From NCBI GenBank assembly GCA_903927025.1, contig CAIYLG010000002.1, positions 1-64,000 on the forward strand: a DNA stretch of 64,000 bases. The letters run 5' to 3'. The translations under genes and the position numbers were made by a program. The notes beneath the pieces are model-generated. The model made no database searches. It saw only the letters and a program-made list of their open reading frames with translations, and was not told the DNA's origin. Positions 8,280-17,202 of the stretch are shown here, one piece after another. The first letter of the stretch is position 1. Every line of letters starts with the position of its first letter. Source of the DNA: an uncultured Armatimonadota bacterium (GTDB lineage Bacteria; Armatimonadota; Fimbriimonadia; Fimbriimonadales; Fimbriimonadaceae).

Positions 8280-11200
8280 GTGAATTTTTTAAGAAAACTA
8301 TTTGACACCAGTAAACGCGACGTCGAGATGATCTCGCCGATCGTGAACCAGATCAACGCCCTTGAACCGTCCATCTCCCCTTTGAGCGATGACGAACTCA
8401 AGGCCAAGGCAGCCGAGCTCAGGGCCAAAGCTCAGTCTGGCACCACCCTTGATGCTCTCCTCGTCGAAACTTTTGCCATCGTTCGCGAAGTCTCTAAGCG
8501 CACGCTGAACATGCGACAATTCGACACCCAGCTAACCGGCGGCGCGGTCCTTCATCAGGGTCGAATCGCTGAAATGAGAACGGGTGAAGGTAAGACGCTC
8601 GTCGCTGTCGCTCCGATCGTTCTCAACGCCCTCTCAGCACGCGGAGCCCACCTCGTCACCGTCAACGACTACCTGGCACGACGCGACGCGGTTTGGATGG
8701 GTCCGATATACCACTTCATGGGCCTCAGCGTCGGAATTATCCAGGGCCAGTCACCTGACTCGGACGAACTTGGCGGTTCCTACTACTACGAACCAGGCGC
8801 TGAGCACGAGGACCCACGGTACATGAACTTGGTTCCCTGTAGCCGACGCGATGCCTACGGTTGCGACATCACCTACGGCACCAACCACGAATTCGGTTTT
8901 GACTACCTCCGCGACAACATGGCGTTCGATGAGACCGACCTGGTTATGCGAGAGCTGAACTACGCGATGATCGACGAGGTGGACTCGATCCTCATCGACG
9001 AAGCGCGAACGCCACACATCATTTCTGGCCCTTCGATGGAGGATGTCTCCATCTACAAGGTCGTTGATGAGGTCGTCCGAAAGCTTGAGAAGGAAGTTCA
9101 CTGGACTTCCGATAAGAAGAACCACTCCGCCTCACTCACCGAGGAAGGAATGGACTACGTCGAAGAGATCATGGGGATCGACAACATCGCCGCCGATCCC
9201 AAGCTGTTCCACCACGTTAACGCATCGGTTAAGGCGTATGCGCTGTTCGACAAGGACATCGACTATGTCGTTCGAAGCGGCGAAGTCGTCATCGTTGACG
9301 AAAACACCGGGCGAATGATGTTCGGCCGACGTTTCGGCGATGGCCTCCACCAGGCCCTTGAAGCAAAAGAAAAGGTTGCGGTTCAGCGAGAAAGCCAGAC
9401 CATCGCGACAATCACATTCCAGAACCTGTTCCGCCTCTACAACAAGCTCGCCGGCATGACGGGTACGGCGAAGACAGAAGAGGACGAGTTCCGAAAGATT
9501 TACGGTCTCGACGTGGTTTCAGTACCGACGCACCGACCGATGATCCGAGTTGACCAGCCAGACATCATCTACAAGACCTTGGAAGCCAAGTACCGTGGCA
9601 TCGGTTGGGAGATCATTCGTCTGTTCGCCAAGCAGCAGCCAGTTCTGGTAGGAACGCGATCGATTGAAATGTCTGAAAAGGTCTCCTCGCGACTGACCGC
9701 AGACCTGCTCCAGCGCCTGGTGATTTCCCAGCGGCTGAAAGACCGGCTCGAAGTCAAGAAGGATCTTAAGGGCGACAACAAGGATGAGGCATCTCGCCTC
9801 TATCTCACTGACTTGCCAGACATGGATCGCCAAGCGGTCAACTCGCTCCTCGCGAAGATTGACCTCAGCGGAGACGTTCTCAAGGGCGATTGGATCGACT
9901 GGTGTCTGGAGCAGTGGAGCCTGCCAAAGGCCAATCGCGAGTTCCTAGAGGAAGCTCTCAAGCACGGAATTCCGCACAACGTTCTCAACGCTAAGTTCCA
10001 CGAGCAGGAAGCCGTCATCATCGCCGAAGCTGGTCGAAAGGGCCAGGTCACCATTGCCACCAATATGGCTGGACGTGGTGTCGACATCCTTCTTGGTGGA
10101 CGGGTTGAAGATGACCTCGTCAAAATGGCGAGAGATGCCGAAGGCGAAGACCTTGAAGGCACCACCGACGTTTACGGCGAAACGTTCGTCAGCTACCGCC
10201 GAGGCGGCAAGGAGCGAGCTGCTCCACCGCTTCCGCTGGATGACCAGGAGCGCCGAGAGCGCGCCGAAGAGGTTCGAGCCCTGGGTGGAATGTTCATCCT
10301 TGGTACCGAGCGCCATGAGAGCCGCCGAATTGACAACCAGCTTCGAGGACGTGCCGGTCGACAGGGAGACCCTGGCGAAAGCCGCTTCTTCGTGGCGCTG
10401 GAAGACCAGCTTTGGAAGATCTTTAACGCGAATATGATGGAAAATCCCGCGCTGAAGATGTGGCCAGCGATGGAAGAGGTTACTGCCGGCTTCCTGAGCC
10501 GAATGATCCAGAAAACGCAGGAGCGAATTGAGAACCACTTCTTCGAGGCCAGAAAGAACGTTCTTGAGTACGACGACGTTCTCAATGCTCAGCGCGAGCA
10601 CATCTACGGCCTTCGCCGAGAGATCTTGCTTGGCAAGGACATCCGCTCCGAGTTGAAGACCTACATCCATGACACTCTCGCCGAAGTGGCAGAGAACGCC
10701 TGGATGGTGGAAGAGGACGGCACTAAGGTGTACGACTACGCGGTGCTTTACGAAGACCTCAACGAGATCTTCCCGCTCGTGGACTACGCCACGATCGCTG
10801 ACCTTGAGGCGCACAAGCCTGGCGCCGCACTAGTGAAAGTTCTGAACGATCTGGCGCTTCAGGCGTATGACGCAAAGATCACCGAATCTGGTGAGGCAAT
10901 GAAGCTCTTGGAGAAGCACGTGCTTCTGAGAGCCGTTAACGATCGCTGGATGGAGCACCTCCAGACCATCGAATACATCCGAGAGGGTATTGGCCTCCGC
11001 GGCTACGGCCAAACCGACCCGCTGATCGCCTACAAGAAGGAAACGTACGACACGTTCCAAACCACGCTGAAGAACATCCGAGACCAGGCCGCTCGCATGA
11101 TCTACCACCTGCGCGCCCAGCAGCAGCAGGAGATCCAACAGTACGAAGAGGAGCAGGACGCCACACCGTTGATGTTCAACATGGACGACCTGCCTCCCGA

Positions 11201-11375
11201 ACTGCAGGAGCAGCACGGTGCCAAAACTGTAGCCGCGCCAACCGCGATCTCGCCGGTAGCCCTAGGAAACATCGACTGGACGCGAGTCGGCCGAAACGAT
11301 GTCTGCCCTTGCGGAAGCGGCAAGAAATTCAAGGCATGCCACTATCCAACCTTGAGAGCCGAAGGCGTTATCTAA
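8280..11375 (+). CDS. secA: Preprotein translocase ATPase SecA
   Basis: A 1031-aa motor of the Sec system, which drives unfolded preproteins through SecYEG. Visible are the Walker A region MRTGEGKTLVA, the DEVDSILIDEARTP Walker B stretch, the ITYGTNHEFGFDYLRDNM block, TNMAGRGVDI, the QLRGRAGRQGD arginine-finger region and the C-terminal zinc motif CPCGSGKKFKACH. It is longer than usual (about 850-900 aa). Extra stretches lie before the ITYGTN block (around residues 155-190) and before GIPHNVLNAK (about 75 residues). The start is a GTG. A perfect hairpin follows the stop. Confidence 0.98.
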   Translation: MNFLRKLFDTSKRDVEMISPIVNQINALEPSISPLSDDELKAKAAELRAKAQSGTTLDALLVETFAIVREVSKRTLNMRQFDTQLTGGAVLHQGRIAEMRTGEGKTLVAVAPIVLNALSARGAHLVTVNDYLARRDAVWMGPIYHFMGLSVGIIQGQSPDSDELGGSYYYEPGAEHEDPRYMNLVPCSRRDAYGCDITYGTNHEFGFDYLRDNMAFDETDLVMRELNYAMIDEVDSILIDEARTPHIISGPSMEDVSIYKVVDEVVRKLEKEVHWTSDKKNHSASLTEEGMDYVEEIMGIDNIAADPKLFHHVNASVKAYALFDKDIDYVVRSGEVVIVDENTGRMMFGRRFGDGLHQALEAKEKVAVQRESQTIATITFQNLFRLYNKLAGMTGTAKTEEDEFRKIYGLDVVSVPTHRPMIRVDQPDIIYKTLEAKYRGIGWEIIRLFAKQQPVLVGTRSIEMSEKVSSRLTADLLQRLVISQRLKDRLEVKKDLKGDNKDEASRLYLTDLPDMDRQAVNSLLAKIDLSGDVLKGDWIDWCLEQWSLPKANREFLEEALKHGIPHNVLNAKFHEQEAVIIAEAGRKGQVTIATNMAGRGVDILLGGRVEDDLVKMARDAEGEDLEGTTDVYGETFVSYRRGGKERAAPPLPLDDQERRERAEEVRALGGMFILGTERHESRRIDNQLRGRAGRQGDPGESRFFVALEDQLWKIFNANMMENPALKMWPAMEEVTAGFLSRMIQKTQERIENHFFEARKNVLEYDDVLNAQREHIYGLRREILLGKDIRSELKTYIHDTLAEVAENAWMVEEDGTKVYDYAVLYEDLNEIFPLVDYATIADLEAHKPGAALVKVLNDLALQAYDAKITESGEAMKLLEKHVLLRAVNDRWMEHLQTIEYIREGIGLRGYGQTDPLIAYKKETYDTFQTTLKNIRDQAARMIYHLRAQQQQEIQQYEEEQDATPLMFNMDDLPPELQEQHGAKTVAAPTAISPVALGNIDWTRVGRNDVCPCGSGKKFKACHYPTLRAEGVI

Positions 11376-11383
11376 GCCTAGGC

Positions 11384-11443
11384 ACTGGTTCGTAGTTAGG
11401 GGGCTGGTTGTTTTGACAACCAGCCCCCTAACTACGAACCAGT
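11384..11443. terminator. Perfect 28-bp stem-loop between convergent genes
   Basis: The left arm at 11384-11411 and the right arm at 11416-11443 are exact reverse complements over 28 bp with a 4-base loop (TTTG). It starts 8 bases after the secA stop and ends 10 bases before the stop of the convergent surface-protein gene, so a bidirectional terminator is the simplest reading. Neither side has a clear U-tract, and the stem is unusually long for an intrinsic terminator. Confidence 0.7.
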
Positions 11444-11453
11444 CAGTAATTGC

Positions 11454-14108
11454 CTATGGTGTCAGCTTTATCGTGAGGTGAATCGTGGTCACGTTCACCG
11501 CGGTTATGATCACCGAAGCATTCGAGGTCACGGCGCTAGTCGCAACTGAGAATGTCGTACCTGTCTGACCCTCAGGAATGATCACGCTGGATGGCACGGC
11601 TGCATTTACCGAACTCGAGGAGATGGGTACAACCGTTCCTCCAGCAGGAGCAACTCCAGTTAGAGTTACGGTCACGGATACCGCCGTGCCGCCTTGGACG
11701 GTGGCAATAGCAGTCGTGAGACCGGCCAGCGTTGGGGGAGAAACGATGAATGCGCAAGTCTTGGTTACGGTGCCAAGATTCGCACTCAGTGTTGACGTTG
11801 TTCCCGATCCCACCGCGATGGTTGAGATCCCAAAGGTGGCTGTCGTGCTTCCAGAGAGAATCGTCACCGTCCCAGGAAGGACGACCGAACCTGAAGTTGA
11901 AGCCAGCGACACGACTGCGCCCGATGCTGGGGCGGGAGCCGTCAGCGTTACGGTTCCAATTGAGGAGTTGCCTCCAATCACACTGCCGGGAGAGGCGGAG
12001 ATGCCCTTCAGAAGTGTCGAGATTCCTACCCCGAAGCCGCAAGTGACACTTCGACCATTGAGAGAGGCCGAAAGAGTCGCAGATGCTGCCGTTAGCGTTC
12101 CTACCGTCGAGATGCTGAAGGTCGTTGAAGACTGACCTGCAGGAATGGTTACCGTCGAAGGGAGGCTGACGAGCCCGCTGCTTGAACTCAGCGATATTGT
12201 CGTCCCGCCATCAGGAGCGTTTCCATTGAGGGTCACGCTTCCAGTTGCAGAGGCACCACCGGCAACTGACCCGGGAGTTGAGGAGATGCTGTGAACCAGC
12301 ACAGACGCACCCACACCAAAGGCGCAAGACTTCGTCACACCTCCGTACGAGGAGCTAAGGTTCGCCGTGTATGGGTTCGAGGTTGATGCCGTCGAGATGG
12401 CGAACGTGCCGGCGGAGCTTCCGGCCGGAATCGTCACAGAGGCTGGAATAGTGACTCCGGAACTGTCTGAGCTCAGGCTCACCGTAATGCCACCGGTTGG
12501 AGCCCTACCCGCAACGGTCACCGTACCCGTGGAGGATGTGCCGCCAGCTACAGAACTGGGAGTTGCAGAAATGCTGTGAAGCTGAGATGGATAGATGGAC
12601 AGAGCCATCGTTTGAGAACTGAGACCAGCTGAAGCCGTAACCCAGATCCAACCGCCATCAAGAACTCCAGTCTGGCTGCCAATTGCGGAAGTGGAGATAT
12701 TGAACGTCGCGGTCGTGCTACCACTCGGAACTGTTACCGAAGCAGGAACGGTGACACTCGTATCGGTTGATGCAAGACTCACAACAGTGTCCGAAGCCTG
12801 AGATGCACTCAGGGTCACCGTGCCCGTTGCCGAGCTTCCGCCAAAGATGCCGGTGGGTGAGGAAGAAAGGCTCAGCCCCAGTCCGCCCGACGACATCAAC
12901 ATCACAAGGCCCTCTTGAGCCTGGACGCCATCCTGAGCGATGATGAAAACTCCCGTCACGCCTGGAACGGAAGAGGTCGTGACGGTGAACGTCGCGCTAT
13001 TAGAGCCGAAAGGAATCGTCACGGTGGATGGAACCGACGCGGCGGCTGGAGTTGAGCCGTCAACATTGCTCGTGCTCAGCGAAACGTCCTCACCATCGAC
13101 TGCGGTGACATAGTGATCCAGCTGAACTCCCGACGTCACAGGACTACCGCCAACGAGGTAGGTGTTCGGAACCTGAACGCCAAAGACGAACGGGCTGTAG
13201 GTATTCAAGCTCAGATTTGCAGTTGCGGAGCCGCCTCCGCTGGATGCAGAAATGACCGAAGACTGAATAGCTGCACATGGGCTGGTCCAGATGGGGAAGC
13301 TTGCGCTCAGCGAGCCAGATGGCACCGTGATGGTCGGTGGGACCACTGCAAAGCGGCTGCTTGATGACAGTGAAATGGCAAAGCCGCCCGATCCTGCAGC
13401 TCTACTTAACTGAAGGGTACCAACAGCAGTTGTCCCTCCCATGACCGAGGAAGATGGTAGCGTCAGTGACGCCAAGATGGGTTCCACCGTAAGCGATGTG
13501 GTTACGGTGCTGCCGCCTACCGCCGCAGTTATGGTCGATAAAGCGTTTGAAGTGACGGAGCTCGTCGACACCGAGAACGTTGCCGAACTGTTACCGGCTA
13601 ATACGTTTACAGCTGCGGGCACCGTCGCGGCAGAGGTGTTGGAGGAAGAGAGGTTGACCACCGCGCCGCCGGTTGGGGCGTTGTCACCAAGGGTAATTGT
13701 TCCGGTAGTGGACGTACCACCGCTGACTGGGTTTGCAGTGATGGAAACGCTAGAGAGCGGATTCGCCAAAACGGGCAAATAGCCATAGACATGGGTTCCG
13801 TTCGGCGCTGTCTCCGTGATGGTGGCCTGCACCGGAGTCGACACAGTCGAAGTGGTAGTGCTGAAATTGACGACAAGCGTCCCAGCCAGCAAGATCACTG
13901 ACGATGGGACGGTGACGCTGACGGAATTCGAGGAAAACAGGAATGTGCGGTTGGTGCCGGTAGAGTTACCCGCCACGGTCAGAGTCGCCGTGGTACCGTT
14001 GCCGCCCACAACCGTGGGCGAATTGAATACAAGGGTGTTGGCCACGGCAAACTGGCTTAAGACGCACAGCACAAAAACCAAAAATAAGACGGAAGATTTC
14101 GAGCGCAT
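11454..14108 (-). CDS. Large secreted protein with nine Ig-like/beta-sandwich repeats
   Basis: An 884-aa protein with a signal peptide (VLFLVFVLCVLSQFAVA). About nine tandem repeats of 80-95 residues follow. The repeat pattern is a GG(T/S)s.tGTVtL segment, then APtGG..vsLSSs, then vP.sVTIPaGs.saTFsIsTs. Composition is dominated by Ser, Thr, Val, Ala and Gly. Such repeats build rod-like surface or adhesin stalks. There is no visible anchor, protease or sugar-binding domain, and no sorting signal. Cys occurs only in a few of the later repeats. A strong AGGAGAAA ribosome-binding site precedes the ATG. Function beyond a surface or extracellular role is unknown. Confidence 0.8.
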   Translation of the reverse strand: MRSKSSVLFLVFVLCVLSQFAVANTLVFNSPTVVGGNGTTATLTVAGNSTGTNRTFLFSSNSVSVTVPSSVILLAGTLVVNFSTTTSTVSTPVQATITETAPNGTHVYGYLPVLANPLSSVSITANPVSGGTSTTGTITLGDNAPTGGAVVNLSSSNTSAATVPAAVNVLAGNSSATFSVSTSSVTSNALSTITAAVGGSTVTTSLTVEPILASLTLPSSSVMGGTTAVGTLQLSRAAGSGGFAISLSSSSRFAVVPPTITVPSGSLSASFPIWTSPCAAIQSSVISASSGGGSATANLSLNTYSPFVFGVQVPNTYLVGGSPVTSGVQLDHYVTAVDGEDVSLSTSNVDGSTPAAASVPSTVTIPFGSNSATFTVTTSSVPGVTGVFIIAQDGVQAQEGLVMLMSSGGLGLSLSSSPTGIFGGSSATGTVTLSASQASDTVVSLASTDTSVTVPASVTVPSGSTTATFNISTSAIGSQTGVLDGGWIWVTASAGLSSQTMALSIYPSQLHSISATPSSVAGGTSSTGTVTVAGRAPTGGITVSLSSDSSGVTIPASVTIPAGSSAGTFAISTASTSNPYTANLSSSYGGVTKSCAFGVGASVLVHSISSTPGSVAGGASATGSVTLNGNAPDGGTTISLSSSSGLVSLPSTVTIPAGQSSTTFSISTVGTLTAASATLSASLNGRSVTCGFGVGISTLLKGISASPGSVIGGNSSIGTVTLTAPAPASGAVVSLASTSGSVVLPGTVTILSGSTTATFGISTIAVGSGTTSTLSANLGTVTKTCAFIVSPPTLAGLTTAIATVQGGTAVSVTVTLTGVAPAGGTVVPISSSSVNAAVPSSVIIPEGQTGTTFSVATSAVTSNASVIITAVNVTTIHLTIKLTP

Positions 14109-14368
14109 TTTCTCCTCTGGCGGGTTAAAAGTGCTGAATCAGCTAGAACAGGCCGACTTAAAACATGGCCTGATTTAGCAAGAGAAGATTCGAACAAATC
14201 TGTAACCTATCTGTATGGAGCTTCGGGTTGCGAGTTCCGAATCTTAATGGTGTGAGCATGGTTGGGCCACATCGCGGGCGCTTTCCGCAAGGAGTCGCAA
14301 GGTTGGGCCGCCACCTTTATCAGAACCCATATCGGCGCTGAAGTCACCCGGCCACGGACAGTTCCCAC

Positions 14369-15238
14369 CTAGCCGATGTCCAAAACTTGGGCGTCCCGAA
14401 TCGGCAGTCTCGTTGCTCCCGAGACGTCCTTTGCCCGAATCACGCCAATGAGTTCGGTCCCTACGAGTTTGATGCGCAGTTCGGAAAGTTCATCGGCGAT
14501 CCATTCCATGATCGGATCTACTTCGGTCAAATCAGGCAGGGTGAGATTCATGCTGACTTGGACCTGATTTCTGGAGGCAAGGGGAAAGCCGAGGGCTCTG
14601 ACACCTAGAAACCGAGTGTCCCCTTCCCTTCTCATCGACCGAATTTGCTTTGCCAGGGCCTTGGCAACTTCCAAGTCTTCGGTCCCTAAGTCGGCATTGA
14701 CAGCAATAAGGAAGTCTCGAACACCGACCACAGTGACGCCCAAGTTTGTGTGGGCATATTGAGGGCCGAAATCAGGTGATAGGGTCTTTCCAAGGAGTCC
14801 ACCAAAGCCACCATGGCGCAGGGCGGGCAAATCCGCCTCATGGCGGCCGCGCTCCGACTTTTCATAGAGGTAGACCGGGACGCCATATCTGCCTCCGATC
14901 ACGGCAGCGATTCTTTCTGCTGAGGCATTCGCGCTCTGAAGTTCTGCCTGAGATTTACCAAACGGCACGATTGGGCATACGTCCAATGCCCCAATACGTG
15001 GATGTACACCGACGTGCCGATTCAGGTCGATTGCATCGAAAGCGGGCTCACAAAGCCGCAGAAGCGTTTCTTCTACGACCGCAGATTCCCCGCTGAACGC
15101 CACAACGGTTCGGTTGTGGTCGACATCGCCCTGACAGTAGTGAACCGTGACGTCAGCCGATTCGAGAATCGACTGAAAGTCGCGCAGGAGTGCCTTGTTC
15201 CGACCAAAAGACCAGTTCGGAACCGTAAGCAGCCGCAT
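14369..15238 (-). CDS. ftcD: Glutamate formimidoyltransferase
   Basis: A 289-aa cytosolic enzyme of the formiminotransferase family, covering both the N-terminal and C-terminal subdomains. Matches include the start VPNWSFGRN, the DVDHNRTVVAF segment with the catalytic-region His, and HVGVHPRIGALDVCPIVPF. It transfers the formimino group from N-formimino-glutamate to tetrahydrofolate in histidine degradation. It lacks the cyclodeaminase domain, as is common in bacteria. Its ATG follows directly on the fabI stop (TAAATG), so the two are co-transcribed, though their pathways are unrelated. Confidence 0.9.
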   Translation of the reverse strand: MRLLTVPNWSFGRNKALLRDFQSILESADVTVHYCQGDVDHNRTVVAFSGESAVVEETLLRLCEPAFDAIDLNRHVGVHPRIGALDVCPIVPFGKSQAELQSANASAERIAAVIGGRYGVPVYLYEKSERGRHEADLPALRHGGFGGLLGKTLSPDFGPQYAHTNLGVTVVGVRDFLIAVNADLGTEDLEVAKALAKQIRSMRREGDTRFLGVRALGFPLASRNQVQVSMNLTLPDLTEVDPIMEWIADELSELRIKLVGTELIGVIRAKDVSGATRLPIRDAQVLDIG

Positions 15239-16003
15239 TTACATGCCGGTGATGGTGTAGCCGGAGTCGATAAAGATGATCTGGCCGGAAACGCCCTTGC
15301 TGAGATCGCTGAGCAGATAGACCGCCGATCCCGCAACCTCTTCCTGACCGTAGGGTCGCTTGAGAGGGGCTCGATCCTGGACCGACTTAATCATGTCGGT
15401 GAGGCCATTGATACCTCGACCAGAAACCGTATTGACCGGTCCCGGCGACAGGGTGTTCACCCTGATTCCGCGATCTCCCAGGTCTACGGCCAAATATCGA
15501 ACCGTCGACTCGAGAGCGGCTTTGCAGACTCCCATCACGTTGTAATTCTTCAGAGCTCGGGTGCTGCCCACATAGCTGAGGGTGATGACACTTCCGTCCT
15601 CGTTCATCAGCGGCTCAAGGGCATTGCAGAGTCGGCAAAGAGAGTAGGCACTGATGTTCATCGCGATCTGGAAGTCCTCCAGAGTGGTGTCGATGAATCG
15701 GCCGTTGAGAGCGGTTTTGGGAGCAAAGCCGACGCTATGGACGATAAAGTCGATCTTGCCGTACTTTTCGGCAACCTGGTCTCGCAGGAGATCAAACTGC
15801 GCGTCATCGCTAAAATCGATCGTGAACGGATCAAATCGCTCGCGACCTTCCACCAGCTTGAGCACGCCATCCAGCATCCGCTCATTCTGTGCACCGATGC
15901 CCACCGTGGCTCCATGGAGGTTGGCGGCATCCGCAATAGCCCAACCGATGGAGTTCTTGTTCATCACGTTGAGAACCAAACCCTTTTTGCCTTCGAGCAA
16001 CAT
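15239..16003 (-). CDS. fabI: Enoyl-[acyl-carrier-protein] reductase (NADH), FabI type
   Basis: About 254 aa, an atypical short-chain dehydrogenase catalysing the last step of each fatty-acid elongation round. Family marks are the SIGWAIADA cofactor loop, the catalytic Tyr-x6-Lys in NYNVMGVCKAALE, the earlier Tyr in SYVGSTRA and the SPGPVNT stretch. The start is set at ATG 16003 (MLLEGKKGLVLNV) because this aligns with known FabI N-termini. The open frame extends to 16189, but the extension overlaps divergent purK and has no similarity. Operon partner of ftcD. Confidence 0.92.
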   Translation of the reverse strand: MLLEGKKGLVLNVMNKNSIGWAIADAANLHGATVGIGAQNERMLDGVLKLVEGRERFDPFTIDFSDDAQFDLLRDQVAEKYGKIDFIVHSVGFAPKTALNGRFIDTTLEDFQIAMNISAYSLCRLCNALEPLMNEDGSVITLSYVGSTRALKNYNVMGVCKAALESTVRYLAVDLGDRGIRVNTLSPGPVNTVSGRGINGLTDMIKSVQDRAPLKRPYGQEEVAGSAVYLLSDLSKGVSGQIIFIDSGYTITGM

Positions 16004-16041
16004 AAGAACGGTTTTACCCGGGTTCGCCCGTTTCATGGCCG

Positions 16042-17202
16042 ATGAAGATTGCTGGGCGGTACCCTTTGGAGGTGAGTCAGCGGTTCGATATCGGCTTTTT
16101 GGGTGGGGGACAGCTCGCGCGGATGTCGATTCAGGCCGCGCAGCGCATGGGATTGAAGTGTCTTTCCCTTGATCCAGACCCCACGGCACCTGCTTCGCAG
16201 ATTGCGCAATCGGTGACTGGCAAGCTGAGCGACGTTGAGCGAATCGCCGAGGTGTTTGCCAAATGTGACCGCGTAACCCTCGAAAACGAGTTCATCCTTG
16301 CCGACAAGATCGTTTCCGCCTGTGAGATCGCTGGGGTAGATCCTGGTCACCTTTGCCCAACGCTGACGTCCCTTCGCACGATTCAGGACAAGCTTCTTCA
16401 GCGCCAGGCGCTCCAGCACGCGGGTGTTCCTTCGCCACCAGCCTTTTCACTGGAGAGCGACGTCAGTTCGGTCATAGAGACCCTGGGCTTCCCCATGGTC
16501 CTGAAGGTTCGGTTTGGCGGGTATGACGGCAAGGGCACCCGCATCGCTAGGAACGCCGAAGAGCTGGAAGCCCTGCGCCCTGAGTGGGAATCGGGCGGAT
16601 GGCTCGCCGAAAAGTTTGTGCCTTTTACCCGAGAGCTTGCAGTGATGGTCTACCTAAGCGACCACGGCACCGGATGCTTTCCGACGATGGAGACGGTCCA
16701 GGTAGACCAAGTGTGCGACCTCGTCTACCCGAGCGGTACCGACGCCTCTGCAGTCGCCCTTGCCGCGATTGAAGCGGTGGATGGCGCAGGACTTTACGGG
16801 GTTGAGCTGTTTGAGCTGCCCGATGGAAGTATCCAAGTCAATGAGATCGCCCCACGCCCACACAACACCGGTCACTACACGTTGGATTGGGGCGGCCCCA
16901 GCCAGTTCGAGCAGCACGTCCGCCTCGTGATGGGCTGGCCCGTCCACTCACCGTTTGGGCAAGAGACTTGCATGGCCAACCTCTTGGGTCGAGTTCCCAG
17001 CGGCCGCCACGCCGACGCCATCCCCGCCGCCCTCGCGGAGCCAGGTTTGTTCTTCCACTGGTACGGAAAAGTCGAGGCAAAGCCTGGCCGCAAGATGGGG
17101 CACATCAACGCCGTCGGCAACGACTGTGTGAATCGTGCGATAAGAGCCCGAGAAGCGTTCTTCAACACTTGGAGCGCCCCGATCTGGGACGCTCCAGTTT
17201 AA
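16042..17202 (+). CDS. purK: 5-(carboxyamino)imidazole ribonucleotide synthase
   Basis: Up to 386 aa; an ATP-grasp enzyme of purine biosynthesis converting AIR and bicarbonate to N5-CAIR. It shows the GFLGGGQLARM N-terminus, the PMVLKVRFGGYDGKGT ATP-grasp segment, the VNEIAPRPHNTGHYT active-site block and the C-terminal INAVG. The ATG at 16042 gives a slightly long N-terminus. A GTG at 16072 would match family length better and leave more room for the promoter shared with divergent fabI. Its stop overlaps that of the convergent peptidase by four bases. No purE is visible in the window. Confidence 0.93.
   Translation: MKIAGRYPLEVSQRFDIGFLGGGQLARMSIQAAQRMGLKCLSLDPDPTAPASQIAQSVTGKLSDVERIAEVFAKCDRVTLENEFILADKIVSACEIAGVDPGHLCPTLTSLRTIQDKLLQRQALQHAGVPSPPAFSLESDVSSVIETLGFPMVLKVRFGGYDGKGTRIARNAEELEALRPEWESGGWLAEKFVPFTRELAVMVYLSDHGTGCFPTMETVQVDQVCDLVYPSGTDASAVALAAIEAVDGAGLYGVELFELPDGSIQVNEIAPRPHNTGHYTLDWGGPSQFEQHVRLVMGWPVHSPFGQETCMANLLGRVPSGRHADAIPAALAEPGLFFHWYGKVEAKPGRKMGHINAVGNDCVNRAIRAREAFFNTWSAPIWDAPV

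Noticed and set aside
9945-10814. 289-aa minus-strand frame inside secA
   Set aside because: Antisense shadow of a strongly supported secA; no motif.
15002-16045. 347-aa plus-strand frame antisense to ftcD and fabI
   Set aside because: It mirrors two well-supported enzymes on the other strand, has no family signature and crosses the ftcD/fabI junction. A composition effect of GC-rich coding DNA.
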